A stretch of 64,000 nt of DNA from Mucilaginibacter flavidus (GCF_024055575.1 NZ_JAMXOE010000010.1:62001-126000); one strand, 5' to 3'. Counted from the first letter of the stretch, positions 8,837 to 18,508 are shown. Made by a program: numbers and translations. Notes: a model not told the origin generated them from the sequence alone.

Positions 8837-10544
8837 TAAGTGGTAATAGTGTTTTAGCAATGGTAGCCGATGCTTCTTCGCAAAAATCAAGACCCGAATA
8901 ATCAGGGTTGTAACCCCCTATGTATGGCACGGCCATTATGTACACACGGTTGTTAAAAGCGCCGTACCTGTCGACAACCTGGAAGTTGTCATTGATGGTT
9001 ATACCGGGTACGTTTAAATAATATGCCCCGTCGATAACCAATAACACATCCTTTCCATCGGCCATGGCTTTACGGCCTTCATCGGCCGATTTAAATTTCA
9101 GGCGCGCCGGGCTAACGGTATCTTTGCTGATAAGCCCTTTAAACGGGAACTCTTCGAACGACAGATGAGGCTGCCCCACGCAATCAACAAAGGTATTAAA
9201 GTAAACAGATTGATTTTGCCCGGTTTCGTCTGAATAATGATAAGTGGCGCCGCCTTTTTCTTCAGCCGTTACGCTGCTATCCTCGCCCACCTGAATAAGC
9301 TCAAGTACCCCCTCCTGGTGCAGGGCCATTAATTCCTCGCTGGAGCTTTGGGGGATATAGGCGATCACTATAGAAATTAATGGAATTAATGATTTTTGCA
9401 GCCGCTGCATATCCTCAGCAGATAAGTGTTTCGCCGGGTAATTTAAAGCGAAACTCAACACACCCAGCATTTCTTTCCAGTAGACTGACTCCCGTCGCCT
9501 GATTGATTTTTCCGCTTCAGCATATTCTGCCTTTAATAATTGGAAAGCATCCAGTCGTTCGCGCAGTTCCATCATGGAATCTACAAACTCCTCAACCCGC
9601 ATATCTTTTATCTGTTGATAAAACTCAGGGTCTTTATTGCGGAATATCGCCTTAAAGTCGTTTTCAAAGATATAATCTAATGATAAAAAACCGTTGTTAC
9701 CGGCTATGTGTGCTGCTATCTCTTCCCGGGTAAGCAACTTATCGTTCGACAAATGCGAATCTTCCAGATGAAAGCGCACTGCAGGGAGCATACCGTTACG
9801 GGTGTGCAATACCATTTTAAAATTTTGGCTATCTTCAGCAAGCTTATAAAAGAGCCGGCCGTTTTTATCCTTGTCAAATATTCCGTTATGGCGGGCCAGT
9901 GTGCGGATGGCATCTACAGCGGTGAGTGATGACCCCTTAATTGCAACCGGATGATTAAGCTTTAGCGCAAGTTTAACCGGCGGGTATGGCGAATCGAAAT
10001 AGTTGGGCACCGTGCCTTCGTGTTTAACCGGCCAATTATGGCCAGTACAGATTATTACCTTGTCAAACTCAAACCGGTCTTTTTCGCCAATTTCTACATA
10101 AGTGACTTCCTGGGCCGGGTAATCGATAATATCAGTTACCTCGCTTTTGTAATGCACCGTGAATTCAATTCCGGCCTCTTTTGCCTGCTTTTGCAGCACA
10201 TCAAACTGCGCAGTAAGGTATTGACCGAATAACAGCCGCGGTAAAACTTTATATTCGTTAAATCGCCCGCCGTCCATATGGAATTTGTCGAGCGTGTCCT
10301 TAGGTGCGGTTTTTATCCAGTCGGCCAGTGGGGTAACCAGCGACGGAATTTCGTTGCCAGATACATTGGTGATGTGCTCGTCGTTGGCACCTTCGGCACT
10401 GTATGGCATACCAGCTCCAAGGCGTTGTTTTTTTTCAAATATGTCGATGGTGATCTCCGTCCTCCCGGATTCTACCAATCGTTTAAACATGAACAAGCCG
10501 CCGGGCCCCCCACCCAGTATGGCAATACGCTGTTTATTTTTCAA
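8814..10544 (-). CDS. FAD/NAD(P)-binding protein (FAD-NAD(P)_binding family)
   Basis: This 576-residue flavoprotein starts with a dinucleotide-binding motif GGGPGGLFMFKRL (about 10-22), followed by IDIFEKKQRLGAGMPYS and a second nucleotide-binding region around VIICTGHNWP and GSSLTAVDAIRTLA. It belongs with the large FAD-NAD(P)-binding proteins of unclear role, distantly related to lysine/ornithine monooxygenases. It overlaps the DUF1543 gene downstream. The reaction cannot be predicted. Confidence 0.8.
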   Translation of the reverse strand: MKNKQRIAILGGGPGGLFMFKRLVESGRTEITIDIFEKKQRLGAGMPYSAEGANDEHITNVSGNEIPSLVTPLADWIKTAPKDTLDKFHMDGGRFNEYKVLPRLLFGQYLTAQFDVLQKQAKEAGIEFTVHYKSEVTDIIDYPAQEVTYVEIGEKDRFEFDKVIICTGHNWPVKHEGTVPNYFDSPYPPVKLALKLNHPVAIKGSSLTAVDAIRTLARHNGIFDKDKNGRLFYKLAEDSQNFKMVLHTRNGMLPAVRFHLEDSHLSNDKLLTREEIAAHIAGNNGFLSLDYIFENDFKAIFRNKDPEFYQQIKDMRVEEFVDSMMELRERLDAFQLLKAEYAEAEKSIRRRESVYWKEMLGVLSFALNYPAKHLSAEDMQRLQKSLIPLISIVIAYIPQSSSEELMALHQEGVLELIQVGEDSSVTAEEKGGATYHYSDETGQNQSVYFNTFVDCVGQPHLSFEEFPFKGLISKDTVSPARLKFKSADEGRKAMADGKDVLLVIDGAYYLNVPGITINDNFQVVDRYGAFNNRVYIMAVPYIGGYNPDYSGLDFCEEASATIAKTLLPLNESSTAA

Positions 10545-10738
10545 GCTTTTAGTTTTTTACCTATAACTTCGGGGGGAGTACTTTTGTTTATAAAATTATC
10601 TGTCCAGAATTGTGTTCTCATTCCTGTTAATTGAGACAGCATTTGACCTATACTGTGGTTAAAACCGTTGAGAATGCTGTTTGGTATTGCATTTGTATAT
10701 CACCAATTGCATCTATTAAACATTTAAAAACATCAACT

Positions 10739-10894
10739 ATGAGATCATTACTTTACATCGTAGCTGTCATCCTTATAATAGGATGGGCTATCGGCACTTT
10801 TGCTTATGCAGCAGGCGGTTTAATCCACATTTTATTAGTTATAGCAGTGATTGCGCTAATCCTGGGATTTTTGAGGCGGGATACTGTTGTATAA
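10739..10894 (+). CDS. Small two-helix membrane protein (lmo0937-like)
   Basis: A 51-residue peptide starting MRSLLYIVAVILIIGWAIGT with two hydrophobic segments (about 3-22 and 28-44) and a short RRD tail, matching the lmo0937/DUF5670 small membrane proteins common in Bacteroidota. The ATG at 10739 is chosen because a longer frame back to 10631 has no membrane character in its added part. A strong terminator follows. Function unknown; homologues are often stress-linked. Confidence 0.75.
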   Translation: MRSLLYIVAVILIIGWAIGTFAYAAGGLIHILLVIAVIALILGFLRRDTVV

Positions 10895-10929
10895 GCCCAA
10901 AAATATCCGGATAGATAAGTGAGGTAGAA

Positions 10930-10968
10930 TAAAGCCCGGTTTGCAAATGCAAGCCGGGCTTATTTTAT
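10930..10968 (+). terminator. Strong bidirectional terminator
   Basis: AAGCCCGG (10932-10939) pairs with CCGGGCTT (10954-10961), and the stem continues through TTGCA/TGCAA with one T-G wobble to a 2-nt loop. T-rich sequence follows. It ends the small membrane protein gene and may also serve the converging M24 peptidase gene. Confidence 0.85.
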
Positions 10969-11034
10969 AGTAATAGCGCTGTAAAGAACGCTGTGTGAAA
11001 GCAAAGCGCCGTTCTTTATTTCAAATAAAGCAAC

Positions 11035-11715
11035 CTATCGATATCCTATCATTTGCTCAAAAAATCCGCCGATACCCTTTGCCTTATCTACAAAGTGTAT
11101 TTCCAAAATCCAGTGGCGGTCGTTGCCCTGCGGGTCTTTACCGAGAATGTCGGCGTGATTGTTGGGATGGATATCCAGGCCAAGGTTGCCGTCGCCCAAT
11201 TGCTCGTGGGGGTAGGGGCCTACAATATGTCCGCCAATGTCGCCTACATATTCCCAGCCGTATTTGCGGGCCAGGTCGTGTAAATAAATAAAGAACTCTG
11301 CGCCGGTAAGGGAGCTTTGCGCATCATGCCAGGCTTTGGCTTCGTACCAGGCGTCTTCAATATCCCTTAGCAACTTCAGCTTCAAAGGGTCGCTACCCAT
11401 AATGTAGGTGCGGCCCAGGTCGGCCTCATAACCTTCAAATATAGGGCCGAAGTCAACTATAACCAGGTCATCTTCCTGTATAACCAGGTCGGGTGGGTTG
11501 CCGCTGTAAGGCTGCATTGTGTTGATGCCGGCCCGCACAATTTTCTTATGCCAAAAGCTTTCAGTTCCGAAAAGCTCCTTTGCCAGTTTAACCACGTCCT
11601 CAATCAATTCGCCTTCGCGTTTTCCCGGTCTGATCAGGCCGCGTTCCTGGAGCGTGGCAAACAGTTCCTTTGCCTTTTGCTCGGCAATAGCCATTTTTTG
11701 TTTTATTTCGTTCAT
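11035..11715 (-). CDS. M24 family metallopeptidase
   Basis: A 226-residue pita-bread-fold protein related to aminopeptidase P/methionine aminopeptidase. Visible ligand regions are VIVDFGPIFEGYEADLGRTY (two Asp, about 89-108), GGHIVGPYPHE (His, about 161-171) and WILEIHFVD (Glu, about 207-215). It is shorter than aminopeptidase P and lacks that enzyme's N-terminal domain. There is no signal peptide. Probably a cytoplasmic dipeptidase-like enzyme or a creatinase-type non-peptidase; substrate unknown. Confidence 0.85.
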   Translation of the reverse strand: MNEIKQKMAIAEQKAKELFATLQERGLIRPGKREGELIEDVVKLAKELFGTESFWHKKIVRAGINTMQPYSGNPPDLVIQEDDLVIVDFGPIFEGYEADLGRTYIMGSDPLKLKLLRDIEDAWYEAKAWHDAQSSLTGAEFFIYLHDLARKYGWEYVGDIGGHIVGPYPHEQLGDGNLGLDIHPNNHADILGKDPQGNDRHWILEIHFVDKAKGIGGFFEQMIGYR

Positions 11716-11768
11716 TGCTTTTATGTTGGTCTGTCTGGTTTAAAAAAGTAATTTTAAATGATTCATTA

Positions 11769-12383
11769 TCAGGTTGCCAGTATGCTTTGTTTTATAAAAT
11801 CGCTGCTTACCACAGTGGCAAACTCATCGTTAAGGCTTGCCAGTGCAGTTTCGTGGATGAGTTCGGCGGAGTAGTTTTGCCCGTTTATTCCTTTTTTATT
11901 GAAGGTGGCAGTAGCATCGGCGACCAAAAAGGTCTTATAACCTAAATTGCCTGCCATGCGTGTAGTTGTTGAAACGCAATGGTCGGTAGTTAGCCCAACA
12001 ATTACCAGCGTCGTTATTTTAGCATCATCAAGCCTGGCTTTTAAATCGGTGCCGATGAAGGCACTGTTTACATTTTTTTGTATTACCGGCTCGCCTTCGG
12101 CTGGAGTAACCATTTCATTAAACCGGTTGCCGGGATTTGTTTCATGCAGCGGAGAAGTTAATGTTGATGAGCAGTGCTGTATGTGAAAGAGTGGCAGCCC
12201 ATGCTCCCGCCATAATTGTAGAAGTTCACTTGCGCGTAACACAGCGTCCGGGTTGTTTCGCTGACCGCCCCAGTATTCAATATCGTCAAATGCCTGTTGA
12301 ATGTCGACGAGGATTAATGCCGGGCGGGCTGCTTTAGTTATGATGGTTGATTCTTTTGGTTTATTGCTATCTGTATTTTCCAT
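11769..12383 (-). CDS. Cysteine hydrolase, isochorismatase family
   Basis: The product has an isochorismatase-like core: the Asp motif ALILVDIQQAFDD, a central strand EPVIQKNVNSAFIGTDL carrying the catalytic Lys, and VIVGLTTDHCVSTTTRMAGN with the nucleophile Cys. The start at 12383 (MENTDSNKPKE) is preferred; an upstream ATG at 12422 adds 13 residues. It is divergent from a LysR regulator, which probably controls it. Substrates of the family include amides and nicotinamide. Confidence 0.85.
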   Translation of the reverse strand: MENTDSNKPKESTIITKAARPALILVDIQQAFDDIEYWGGQRNNPDAVLRASELLQLWREHGLPLFHIQHCSSTLTSPLHETNPGNRFNEMVTPAEGEPVIQKNVNSAFIGTDLKARLDDAKITTLVIVGLTTDHCVSTTTRMAGNLGYKTFLVADATATFNKKGINGQNYSAELIHETALASLNDEFATVVSSDFIKQSILAT

Positions 12384-12543
12384 TCTTTGTAACGTTATTA
12401 AGGGCGGCGTTCGAAAGTCCAAATGAAATTATCCCGATTTGCCATAGATTTCTTTCGCCGTTTGTTTAAACAAAGCAACACCCTTTTATTGATAAAATAA
12501 AATACTTAATTTTGATTGATTAATAACTTATTTTGATTTGAAT

Positions 12544-13407
12544 ATGGATATTCAGCAGCTGAAAAATTTTCTTATTTTGTGTGATACCCTCAATTACAGG
12601 AAAGCTGCTGAACAAATAAATATTGTACAGCCCGCACTGAGCAGGCAAATACAACTGCTGGAGATCGAGATTGGCGCCCTGTTGTTTAACCGTAGTAACC
12701 GGGCGGTTACTTTAACAGATGCCGGTGTGTTTTTCAAAAAGGAAGCCGACAGGATTTTGCAGGATTTGAACAAAACAATTACGCATACTGCACGGCTACA
12801 TAATGGCGAGGCGGGCGAGGTGAGGGTTACACATTCAAGCTCAGCTATGAACACCGTGGTACCCGGATTTTTGGTTAAGGTGAAACAAAAATGGCCGCAA
12901 CTTAAAACCATTGCCCAGGAAACCTCTAACCACCAGCAAATGGAGATGTTGCTGGCACGGAAATCAGACATGGGTGTAGCGCCAAATATCGGCCTCCCGG
13001 CTGAGGTAAACTCCAGGGTTTTATACCGCGAAAATTTTGCATTGATTTTGCCTGTTAACCACCCGCTGGCTGGTAAGGAGTTAACAGACTTATCCATATT
13101 AAGAGACGAACCGTTTATTTTACCGCAGGCAACCACCTGTGTTAACTATATGGCTACCATATTGCAGTTGTGCCAGGGTTTTGGCTTCAAGCCAAATGTG
13201 GCGCACGAGTCGGCGCACTCAACAGGAGTATTGCGGTTGGTTGAGGCCGGTCTTGGTATTTCTATTGAGCCTTTATCTTCGGTGAAAGGTATGGATATGA
13301 ATGTAAGACTGATCGAATTAAGAAACGTGCCGCAAAAGGCGGAGATGATTCTTTTCTGGTTAAAGGAACGCGAGACAGAGCTGGGCCGGTTTATTGAGAT
13401 GTTTTGA
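12544..13407 (+). CDS. LysR-type transcriptional regulator
   Basis: The N-terminal helix-turn-helix is typical (MDIQQLKNFLILCDTLNYRK, then AEQINIVQPALSRQIQLLE), followed by a type 2 periplasmic-binding-like effector domain (about 90-287). ATG 12544 is chosen over a TTG two codons upstream because it gives the standard family start. It diverges from the cysteine hydrolase gene, the usual LysR arrangement, so that gene is the likely target. Effector unknown. Confidence 0.92.
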   Translation: MDIQQLKNFLILCDTLNYRKAAEQINIVQPALSRQIQLLEIEIGALLFNRSNRAVTLTDAGVFFKKEADRILQDLNKTITHTARLHNGEAGEVRVTHSSSAMNTVVPGFLVKVKQKWPQLKTIAQETSNHQQMEMLLARKSDMGVAPNIGLPAEVNSRVLYRENFALILPVNHPLAGKELTDLSILRDEPFILPQATTCVNYMATILQLCQGFGFKPNVAHESAHSTGVLRLVEAGLGISIEPLSSVKGMDMNVRLIELRNVPQKAEMILFWLKERETELGRFIEMF

Positions 13408-13486
13408 TGGAGCCTGGTCGTTTGCAATTACGTTGCCAATTGTTACCTTAGGGCATAATTTAATTACCCAATTCTAAACCTTACCA

Positions 13487-14032
13487 ATGGACAGAACCCT
13501 AAAGATCTACACCAAAACCGACCATCTTTTTGCCGAGTTTGTGTTTATTTACGAACACCCACGGCAGGCCAAAGTGCACTATACACAATACCGCAGGCTT
13601 TATAACGATGATGAGGAAGATGAAAACAAATCGGTTTACCCGGGTTTTGATACGGAAACATATCTTGATTTTAGGCAGTTCGACTCAATAGAACAAATTA
13701 AAAACTATGATATTGAAGTAGCGAAAAAGGAATTGGGGCGTGATATGACTGATCCGCGTGGGTACAATTATGTATATGACGCCACCCCGGTGCTGCTGCG
13801 TTATATTGTTACTAACCGCATTGGCGGTATGGTAAACATTTTGTTCAGCTTTGCAGAAAATATCAAAGAGGTGAAATTTTTGTCGGCTGTTCATCCCAGG
13901 TTTGATTTTGATATTTCTTCAAACAGCCTCGAAACCAACATAAGTTGTATAACCCGGATACCGTTGTATGTCGACCGCGATGTTTTGGAGATAAGCAGCC
14001 GCGATTTGAAACGGTTGGAGCCGTGGTATTGA
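13487..14032 (+). CDS. Hypothetical protein, 181 aa
   Basis: Not recognised. The product begins MDRTLKIYTKTDHLFAEFVF and is rich in aromatic and charged residues, with an acidic stretch (NDDEEDENKS, about 40-49) and no signal peptide or membrane segment. It is preceded by an AT-rich spacer and ends just before an interspersed repeat copy. Length, codon use and an intact frame support a real gene. Confidence 0.65.
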   Translation: MDRTLKIYTKTDHLFAEFVFIYEHPRQAKVHYTQYRRLYNDDEEDENKSVYPGFDTETYLDFRQFDSIEQIKNYDIEVAKKELGRDMTDPRGYNYVYDATPVLLRYIVTNRIGGMVNILFSFAENIKEVKFLSAVHPRFDFDISSNSLETNISCITRIPLYVDRDVLEISSRDLKRLEPWY

Positions 14033-14045
14033 CAAATTTTTCAAT

Positions 14046-14131
14046 GTAGAGACGCAATATTTTTCGTCTCCCACAGATATGTAATTAACAATTGTTTACT
14101 GGGAATAATGATAACCTATGCGCGGGAGACT
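14046..14131. repeat. GAGACGC palindromic element, copy A
   Basis: The left end reads GTAGAGACGCAATA followed by TTTTTCGTCTCC, a hairpin with GAGACG/CGTCTC arms. The right end is CGCGGGAGAC at 14121-14130. The element fills the space between the 181-aa gene and the converging 138-aa membrane protein, whose TAG stop (14130-14132) overlaps the right end. It is shorter and more diverged than copies B and C. No coding capacity. Confidence 0.65.
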
Positions 14132-14546
14132 AAATCTTGTCCCTAAAATATAATGCCGCCAACGTACACACCCCCGCAAGGGCAGAAAATGCCGCAGCAA
14201 ACGCAAAAAAGTAAACATATTCTAAAACGGCCATTGCCAGTAAAAACACGCTCAGTAACCCTGCAAATCTGCCAAATAAGTTGTTCGCGGCATCCCCGGA
14301 CAAAAACCATAGCAATGCGCTAATCAGCAATAGTACACCAATCATTATAAAGCCATAACCATTAAAAAACAAAGCCAGCGTTACCTGCCTGCCCATAAAT
14401 GCAAAATGCACCGTTTCCATTCCTTTAACAACTTGTGCAACGGCCGCGTTGGGGGTATCGTTCCAGGTAAGTGCACCCATTGTGTGCCCTGCGGTATGTA
14501 AAAGCATTAGTATTGATGCAATACGCAATAATATTTTTGGTTTCAT
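14130..14546 (-). CDS. Four-helix membrane protein
   Basis: A 138-residue integral membrane protein with about four hydrophobic segments (roughly 7-27, 48-63, 65-85 and 93-133) and an N-terminal motif LLHTAGHTMGALTW. It is the third gene of an ArsR-SRPBCC-membrane protein operon, starting 1 bp after the SRPBCC stop. Function unknown; its stop codon overlaps repeat copy A. Confidence 0.75.
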   Translation of the reverse strand: MKPKILLRIASILMLLHTAGHTMGALTWNDTPNAAVAQVVKGMETVHFAFMGRQVTLALFFNGYGFIMIGVLLLISALLWFLSGDAANNLFGRFAGLLSVFLLAMAVLEYVYFFAFAAAFSALAGVCTLAALYFRDKI

Positions 14547-14547
14547 T

Positions 14548-15021
14548 TTACAAAGTGTTGGCTTGTTCAGTAACGTTTTTATACAGATTTATAATTAGTC
14601 CCCAGCCCTCGTCCATACTCTCGAAAGTTTTGCCGCCGCTGCCGAGCCTGTCGAGGTTTCTGTGCTCAAATTTTACCGTCGTCTTTTTAGGGCCGTCAGC
14701 AATGAAATTTACCTCAACTTCGGTCATTAGTTCCGGGTCGAACTGAAATTCACTATTTATTTGCCAGGCCAAACCGAGAAAGCTATTCGGGTCCCAGCTC
14801 AACACATAGCCAATATTGGCTTCGCTACCGTCTTCATGGCCGGTGTACCAGCGACCGTTCAAGCCGGACTCCACCACCATTTCAATCATCGGTGCTTTGC
14901 CGATATGATGTGTGCGCGGCCACCATAAATCCATCTTTTCGCTAAAAACTTTAAAAGCCGTGGCTTGCGAGGCTTCAACAATAACCTCCTTTTTTATTGT
15001 TGCGATTTCTACATTATTCAT
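14548..15021 (-). CDS. SRPBCC / AHSA1 domain protein
   Basis: This 157-residue protein has the START-like AHSA1 pattern: an initial strand IKKEVIVEASQATAFKVF, WWPRTHHIG in the middle, and a late strand KKTTVKFEHRNLDRLG before a long C-terminal helix with FESMDEGWGLIINLYK. Its start overlaps the ArsR gene stop by 8 bp. ArsR-AHSA1 pairs are common in bacteria; the ligand is generally unknown. Confidence 0.88.
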   Translation of the reverse strand: MNNVEIATIKKEVIVEASQATAFKVFSEKMDLWWPRTHHIGKAPMIEMVVESGLNGRWYTGHEDGSEANIGYVLSWDPNSFLGLAWQINSEFQFDPELMTEVEVNFIADGPKKTTVKFEHRNLDRLGSGGKTFESMDEGWGLIINLYKNVTEQANTL

Positions 15022-15331
15022 TTTCTTTTTCAGTTTGTTCTGCTGCTAATTTGAATGCGGCCAGCGCTGTATCCCAAAACTTGTTTAAATAGTTACGCAT
15101 GGCTAAAATCCCTTCCTGGTTAATTTGATAAATGTTTTTTGTGCCTTGTTGATTTATGCTTATCAGCTTTGCCTCGCGCAACACTTTTAAATGTTGTGAC
15201 ACCGCAGGCCGGCTAACTTGTAATCCTTCGGCTATATGTACCACTGCCAGCGGCCGGTCGCGAAGTTTTTCAAAAATCATTCTCCGGGTAGGGTCGCCCA
15301 GTGCGTTAAATGCGCTCTCACTGTTATTCAT
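15014..15331 (-). CDS. ArsR-family transcriptional repressor
   Basis: A 105-residue winged-helix protein with FNALGDPTRRMIFEKLRDRP (about 8-27), VHIAEGLQVSRPAVSQHLKV (recognition helix region, about 32-51) and REAKLISINQQGTKNIYQIN (wing). It lacks an obvious Cys metal-binding motif, so it is probably not a metal sensor. It is the first gene of the three-gene operon, with an inverted repeat 16-31 bp upstream of its start that may be its own operator. Confidence 0.92.
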   Translation of the reverse strand: MNNSESAFNALGDPTRRMIFEKLRDRPLAVVHIAEGLQVSRPAVSQHLKVLREAKLISINQQGTKNIYQINQEGILAMRNYLNKFWDTALAAFKLAAEQTEKENE

Positions 15332-15346
15332 ATACTAAAAATTAAA

Positions 15347-15380
15347 GTAAGTATAAACTTACCGTTAGTGAAAACTTACC
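15347..15380. promoter_or_regulatory. Inverted and direct repeats upstream of the ArsR gene
   Basis: GTAAGT-ATAA-ACTTAC (15347-15362) is a perfect 6-4-6 inverted repeat. Its right half belongs to a 9-bp unit AAACTTACC at 15356-15364 that recurs at 15372-15380, 16 bp later. The position directly before the ArsR start fits an autoregulatory operator. The repeats are seen directly; the binding is inference. Confidence 0.5.
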
Positions 15381-15618
15381 AATAGTTTTTTAAAATGCAA
15401 GAGAAAATTTAAAAAATTAATCGGCTGTCAACTTTGGTGCTTTTCGCCGTATCGCCATTAATTTAATGTTAATATTAAATGGGCCGGTATTAACAATTAA
15501 AGACCTGTCCCCACTAAATATTATCGGTAGATTATTATTGCGTTAAGGAATTATTGGGGGCGCGCTAATTCAGAATTTACACAGAATTAGGGCGGTTTCT
15601 TTGGGGAAAATACCCTTA

Positions 15619-18450
15619 ATGAAACTAACGTATACTTGCTTATTCGTCCTCTTTTCCGTTTCTTTTTCTTTCGCATCTACCATTTCAGGCTATATTTTTG
15701 ATAAAAACGCTAATGAACAACTGGTGGGGGCTACAGTAACCCTGTCGCCTGGCAACTTCAAAGCATCATCCATGCTTAATGGCAAATACCAGGTAAATAA
15801 TGTTACGCCCGGCAGCTATAGAATTAAGGTTTCTTTTATAGGTTACCGGACTATTGATACCACATTGGTGGTTAGCGCCGGCTCAGATATCAGGCTTAAC
15901 TTTTACATGGTTTCTGCAAATTCAAGCTTGAACGAAGTTGTGGTAACGGCAAAAAGCAATAAGGAATCTGACCAGTATTCAAAACGGGCGGAGCAGCGCG
16001 CAAATAATGTGATGAACATTGTTTCGGCCAACTCAATTGCTATTTCGCCTGATATTACAGTAGCTAATGTAATGGCCCGTGTTTCGGGTGTTTCTGTGGA
16101 ACGCGGCAATACCGGCGATGGGCAATTTGCCATTATACGGGGCATGGACCCACGCTATAATACCACCCTGATAAATGGAGTAAAAATACCGAGCCCGGAT
16201 AACAAGCAACGGTATGTGCCCCTGGATATATTCCCTTCGGATTTAATAGAGCGTATTGAGGTATCAAAATCACTGACACCGGATATGGAAGGTGATGCTT
16301 CGGGCGGGGTAATAAATATGGTAATGAAAACCGCGCCCGACCAATTACGTATTGAGGGAAATTTGGGTGCCGGTTACAGCCAGCTGTTTTCAATGCGGCC
16401 GTTCCAGGGTTTTAACAACTCAACGGTTAACTCGAAATCTCCTGCGGAGATATTGGGGATCGGTGTACCGGCTGCAATTAGCGATTTTCCGTATCAAAAC
16501 CTGATCACTTCATCAACAAAAACGCCAGTCAACAGCAATTTTAGTTTAACAGTAGGCGACAGGTTTTTAAATAAAAAGCTTGGTGTTATTTTCTCGGGCA
16601 GCTATCAAAATACTTATGCCGGGAACAACACATCCCGGCTGGTTGAAAACGCAACGTTGGGCCCTGCACATGGCCCGGATGCGGAAATGACACAGGTTTT
16701 TCCGGATTATCTGAACCGGCAGTACTCGTCGTTAACTAACAGGCTGGGGCTGGTTTCAAATATCGACTATAAATTTAATAAGGATAACTCGATAAGCTTG
16801 TTTGGTATATACGCCCAACTGAACGAAAACAGGGTGAGGATTACCGATGATTTGCTTTTAGGCAATTATTCGTACCATGGATATACCGGGGGCTTCCAGG
16901 AAAGTTACCAAACACAAACCAGGAAGCAACTGCAAAGCATTTATAGTGCCATACTACATGGCGATAATAAGCTGGCTGATTCATTTACTGCAAATTGGTC
17001 GGTGGCTTTTTCGCAGGCTAAACAGGAGTTGCCCGACATGGCAACTTTTGAAACTACGCAGCAAATTAGCCCCAATACATCAGGAACAGCTACCTCGCTT
17101 ACTTATGGCCCCCTGGCAGTAAGGCCGGAAAGTCGCCAATGGTCGCACAATACAGATAAGGATATATCAGGCTACCTGAATCTGAAATATGATACTAAAA
17201 TAAACGACCATAAAACCTTATTTCTTTTAGGGGGAATGATCAGGCATAAAACGCGCGACAATTTTGACAATACCTATCATTTGAACGCTCCGCCCGACCA
17301 GGATTCGACCTACCAGAAATATATTTCGATACCCGCTTCAAAATTTGCATTTATTCCAACTTCGGATGCTGTGGGTAATGCAGCGAGCAACGCTGGCGTA
17401 TACACGTTTACCGAAAATGTGGAAGCTGGTTATGCGGGCGCAAAGTATTTTGTTAACGACAGGTTTGATGTATTGTTTGGCCTGAGGGCAGAGAGTACCA
17501 GCCAGGTTTACGATTCGTCGCTGCCGGCTACCATTGCAGGAAAAACAGCGAACATCAGTTACCTGGATTTTTTACCGAGCCTGAATGCTAAATATGGTTT
17601 GAGCAAAAACCAGGCGCTGCGCCTGTCTTATTTCCGGTCGATACTGCGCCCGGGGTTTTCTGATCTGATACCTTATCTTGATAACACCGGCTTTGGGCAG
17701 GATAATTTCCCTACCCAAGGTAACCCCGCGCTGCAGCATTCGGTGATCGACAATTTTGATTTCAGGTACGAGGTATTCCCGAGTGGGCTTGATCAATTTA
17801 TGGTTGGGGCATTTTACAAAAACATAGCGAACCCTATCGAGTACGCCCTGGTGCAGACAAATTTTTCGGCCGATTTGACGCTTAGCCCATACAATTTTGG
17901 TACCGCGCATAATTATGGGGTGGAAATGGTTTTCAGGAAATTTTTTGGCGACGTTGGTGTATCCGGTAATTATACCTACACCCATTCGCTCATCAATTCG
18001 ACCAAAGAATTTGATTACAACGACCCGGCAGATAACACATTTCACAAAACGTTTGTGAACCAGCCCAGGCCGCTGCAAGGGCAGGCTGCCCATATAGGCA
18101 ACGTATCGCTTTTATATAAAAACACCAAAAACGGATTGGATGCCCAACTTGCCTTTGTTTATACTGGTGAACGGATCAACACACTTTCGCTTTATAAAGA
18201 CCTCGATAACTGGGAACGCCCCACACTCAATCTCGACCTTTCGGCCCAAAAAGAGTTTAGCCAGCATTATATCATCTACATAAAAGTAAACAACCTGCTG
18301 AATACACCCTACCGGTTAGTTGTAAAGCAACAAAATAAAGCCTATAGCGGCGATAATAAACTGCCCATCCAGGATAGCCCTAACTATGCAACTATCGAAA
18401 ACGATAAATTTTACTCAAGGTACCTGCTTGGCTTCAGGTTCAAGTTCTAA
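15619..18450 (+). CDS. TonB-dependent receptor
   Basis: A 943-residue outer-membrane transporter with a signal peptide (MKLTYTCLFVLFSVSFSFAS), a carboxypeptidase-regulatory-like domain (ISGYIFDKNANEQLVGATVT), a plug with IIRGMDPRYNTTLINGVKIP and a long beta-barrel ending RYLLGFRFKF with the terminal aromatic residue. ATG 15619 is preferred to an upstream in-frame TTG. No SusD partner is present, so it is not a classic SusCD pair. Four secreted-protein genes follow on the same strand with short gaps, suggesting a shared uptake role. Confidence 0.92.
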   Translation: MKLTYTCLFVLFSVSFSFASTISGYIFDKNANEQLVGATVTLSPGNFKASSMLNGKYQVNNVTPGSYRIKVSFIGYRTIDTTLVVSAGSDIRLNFYMVSANSSLNEVVVTAKSNKESDQYSKRAEQRANNVMNIVSANSIAISPDITVANVMARVSGVSVERGNTGDGQFAIIRGMDPRYNTTLINGVKIPSPDNKQRYVPLDIFPSDLIERIEVSKSLTPDMEGDASGGVINMVMKTAPDQLRIEGNLGAGYSQLFSMRPFQGFNNSTVNSKSPAEILGIGVPAAISDFPYQNLITSSTKTPVNSNFSLTVGDRFLNKKLGVIFSGSYQNTYAGNNTSRLVENATLGPAHGPDAEMTQVFPDYLNRQYSSLTNRLGLVSNIDYKFNKDNSISLFGIYAQLNENRVRITDDLLLGNYSYHGYTGGFQESYQTQTRKQLQSIYSAILHGDNKLADSFTANWSVAFSQAKQELPDMATFETTQQISPNTSGTATSLTYGPLAVRPESRQWSHNTDKDISGYLNLKYDTKINDHKTLFLLGGMIRHKTRDNFDNTYHLNAPPDQDSTYQKYISIPASKFAFIPTSDAVGNAASNAGVYTFTENVEAGYAGAKYFVNDRFDVLFGLRAESTSQVYDSSLPATIAGKTANISYLDFLPSLNAKYGLSKNQALRLSYFRSILRPGFSDLIPYLDNTGFGQDNFPTQGNPALQHSVIDNFDFRYEVFPSGLDQFMVGAFYKNIANPIEYALVQTNFSADLTLSPYNFGTAHNYGVEMVFRKFFGDVGVSGNYTYTHSLINSTKEFDYNDPADNTFHKTFVNQPRPLQGQAAHIGNVSLLYKNTKNGLDAQLAFVYTGERINTLSLYKDLDNWERPTLNLDLSAQKEFSQHYIIYIKVNNLLNTPYRLVVKQQNKAYSGDNKLPIQDSPNYATIENDKFYSRYLLGFRFKF

Positions 18451-18508
18451 TAAACAATCAATAAACAACAAATAATACATCAATTAAAATTTAACAACCC
18501 CACTAAAC

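Noticed and set aside
10631..10894. Longer 87-aa version of the small membrane protein
   Set aside because: The extra 36 residues lack membrane or family character, and the ATG at 10739 gives a typical lmo0937-like peptide.
17572..18093. 173-aa frame antisense to the TonB-dependent receptor gene
   Set aside because: It overlaps the conserved beta-barrel region and its sequence is rich in basic residues without any family motif.
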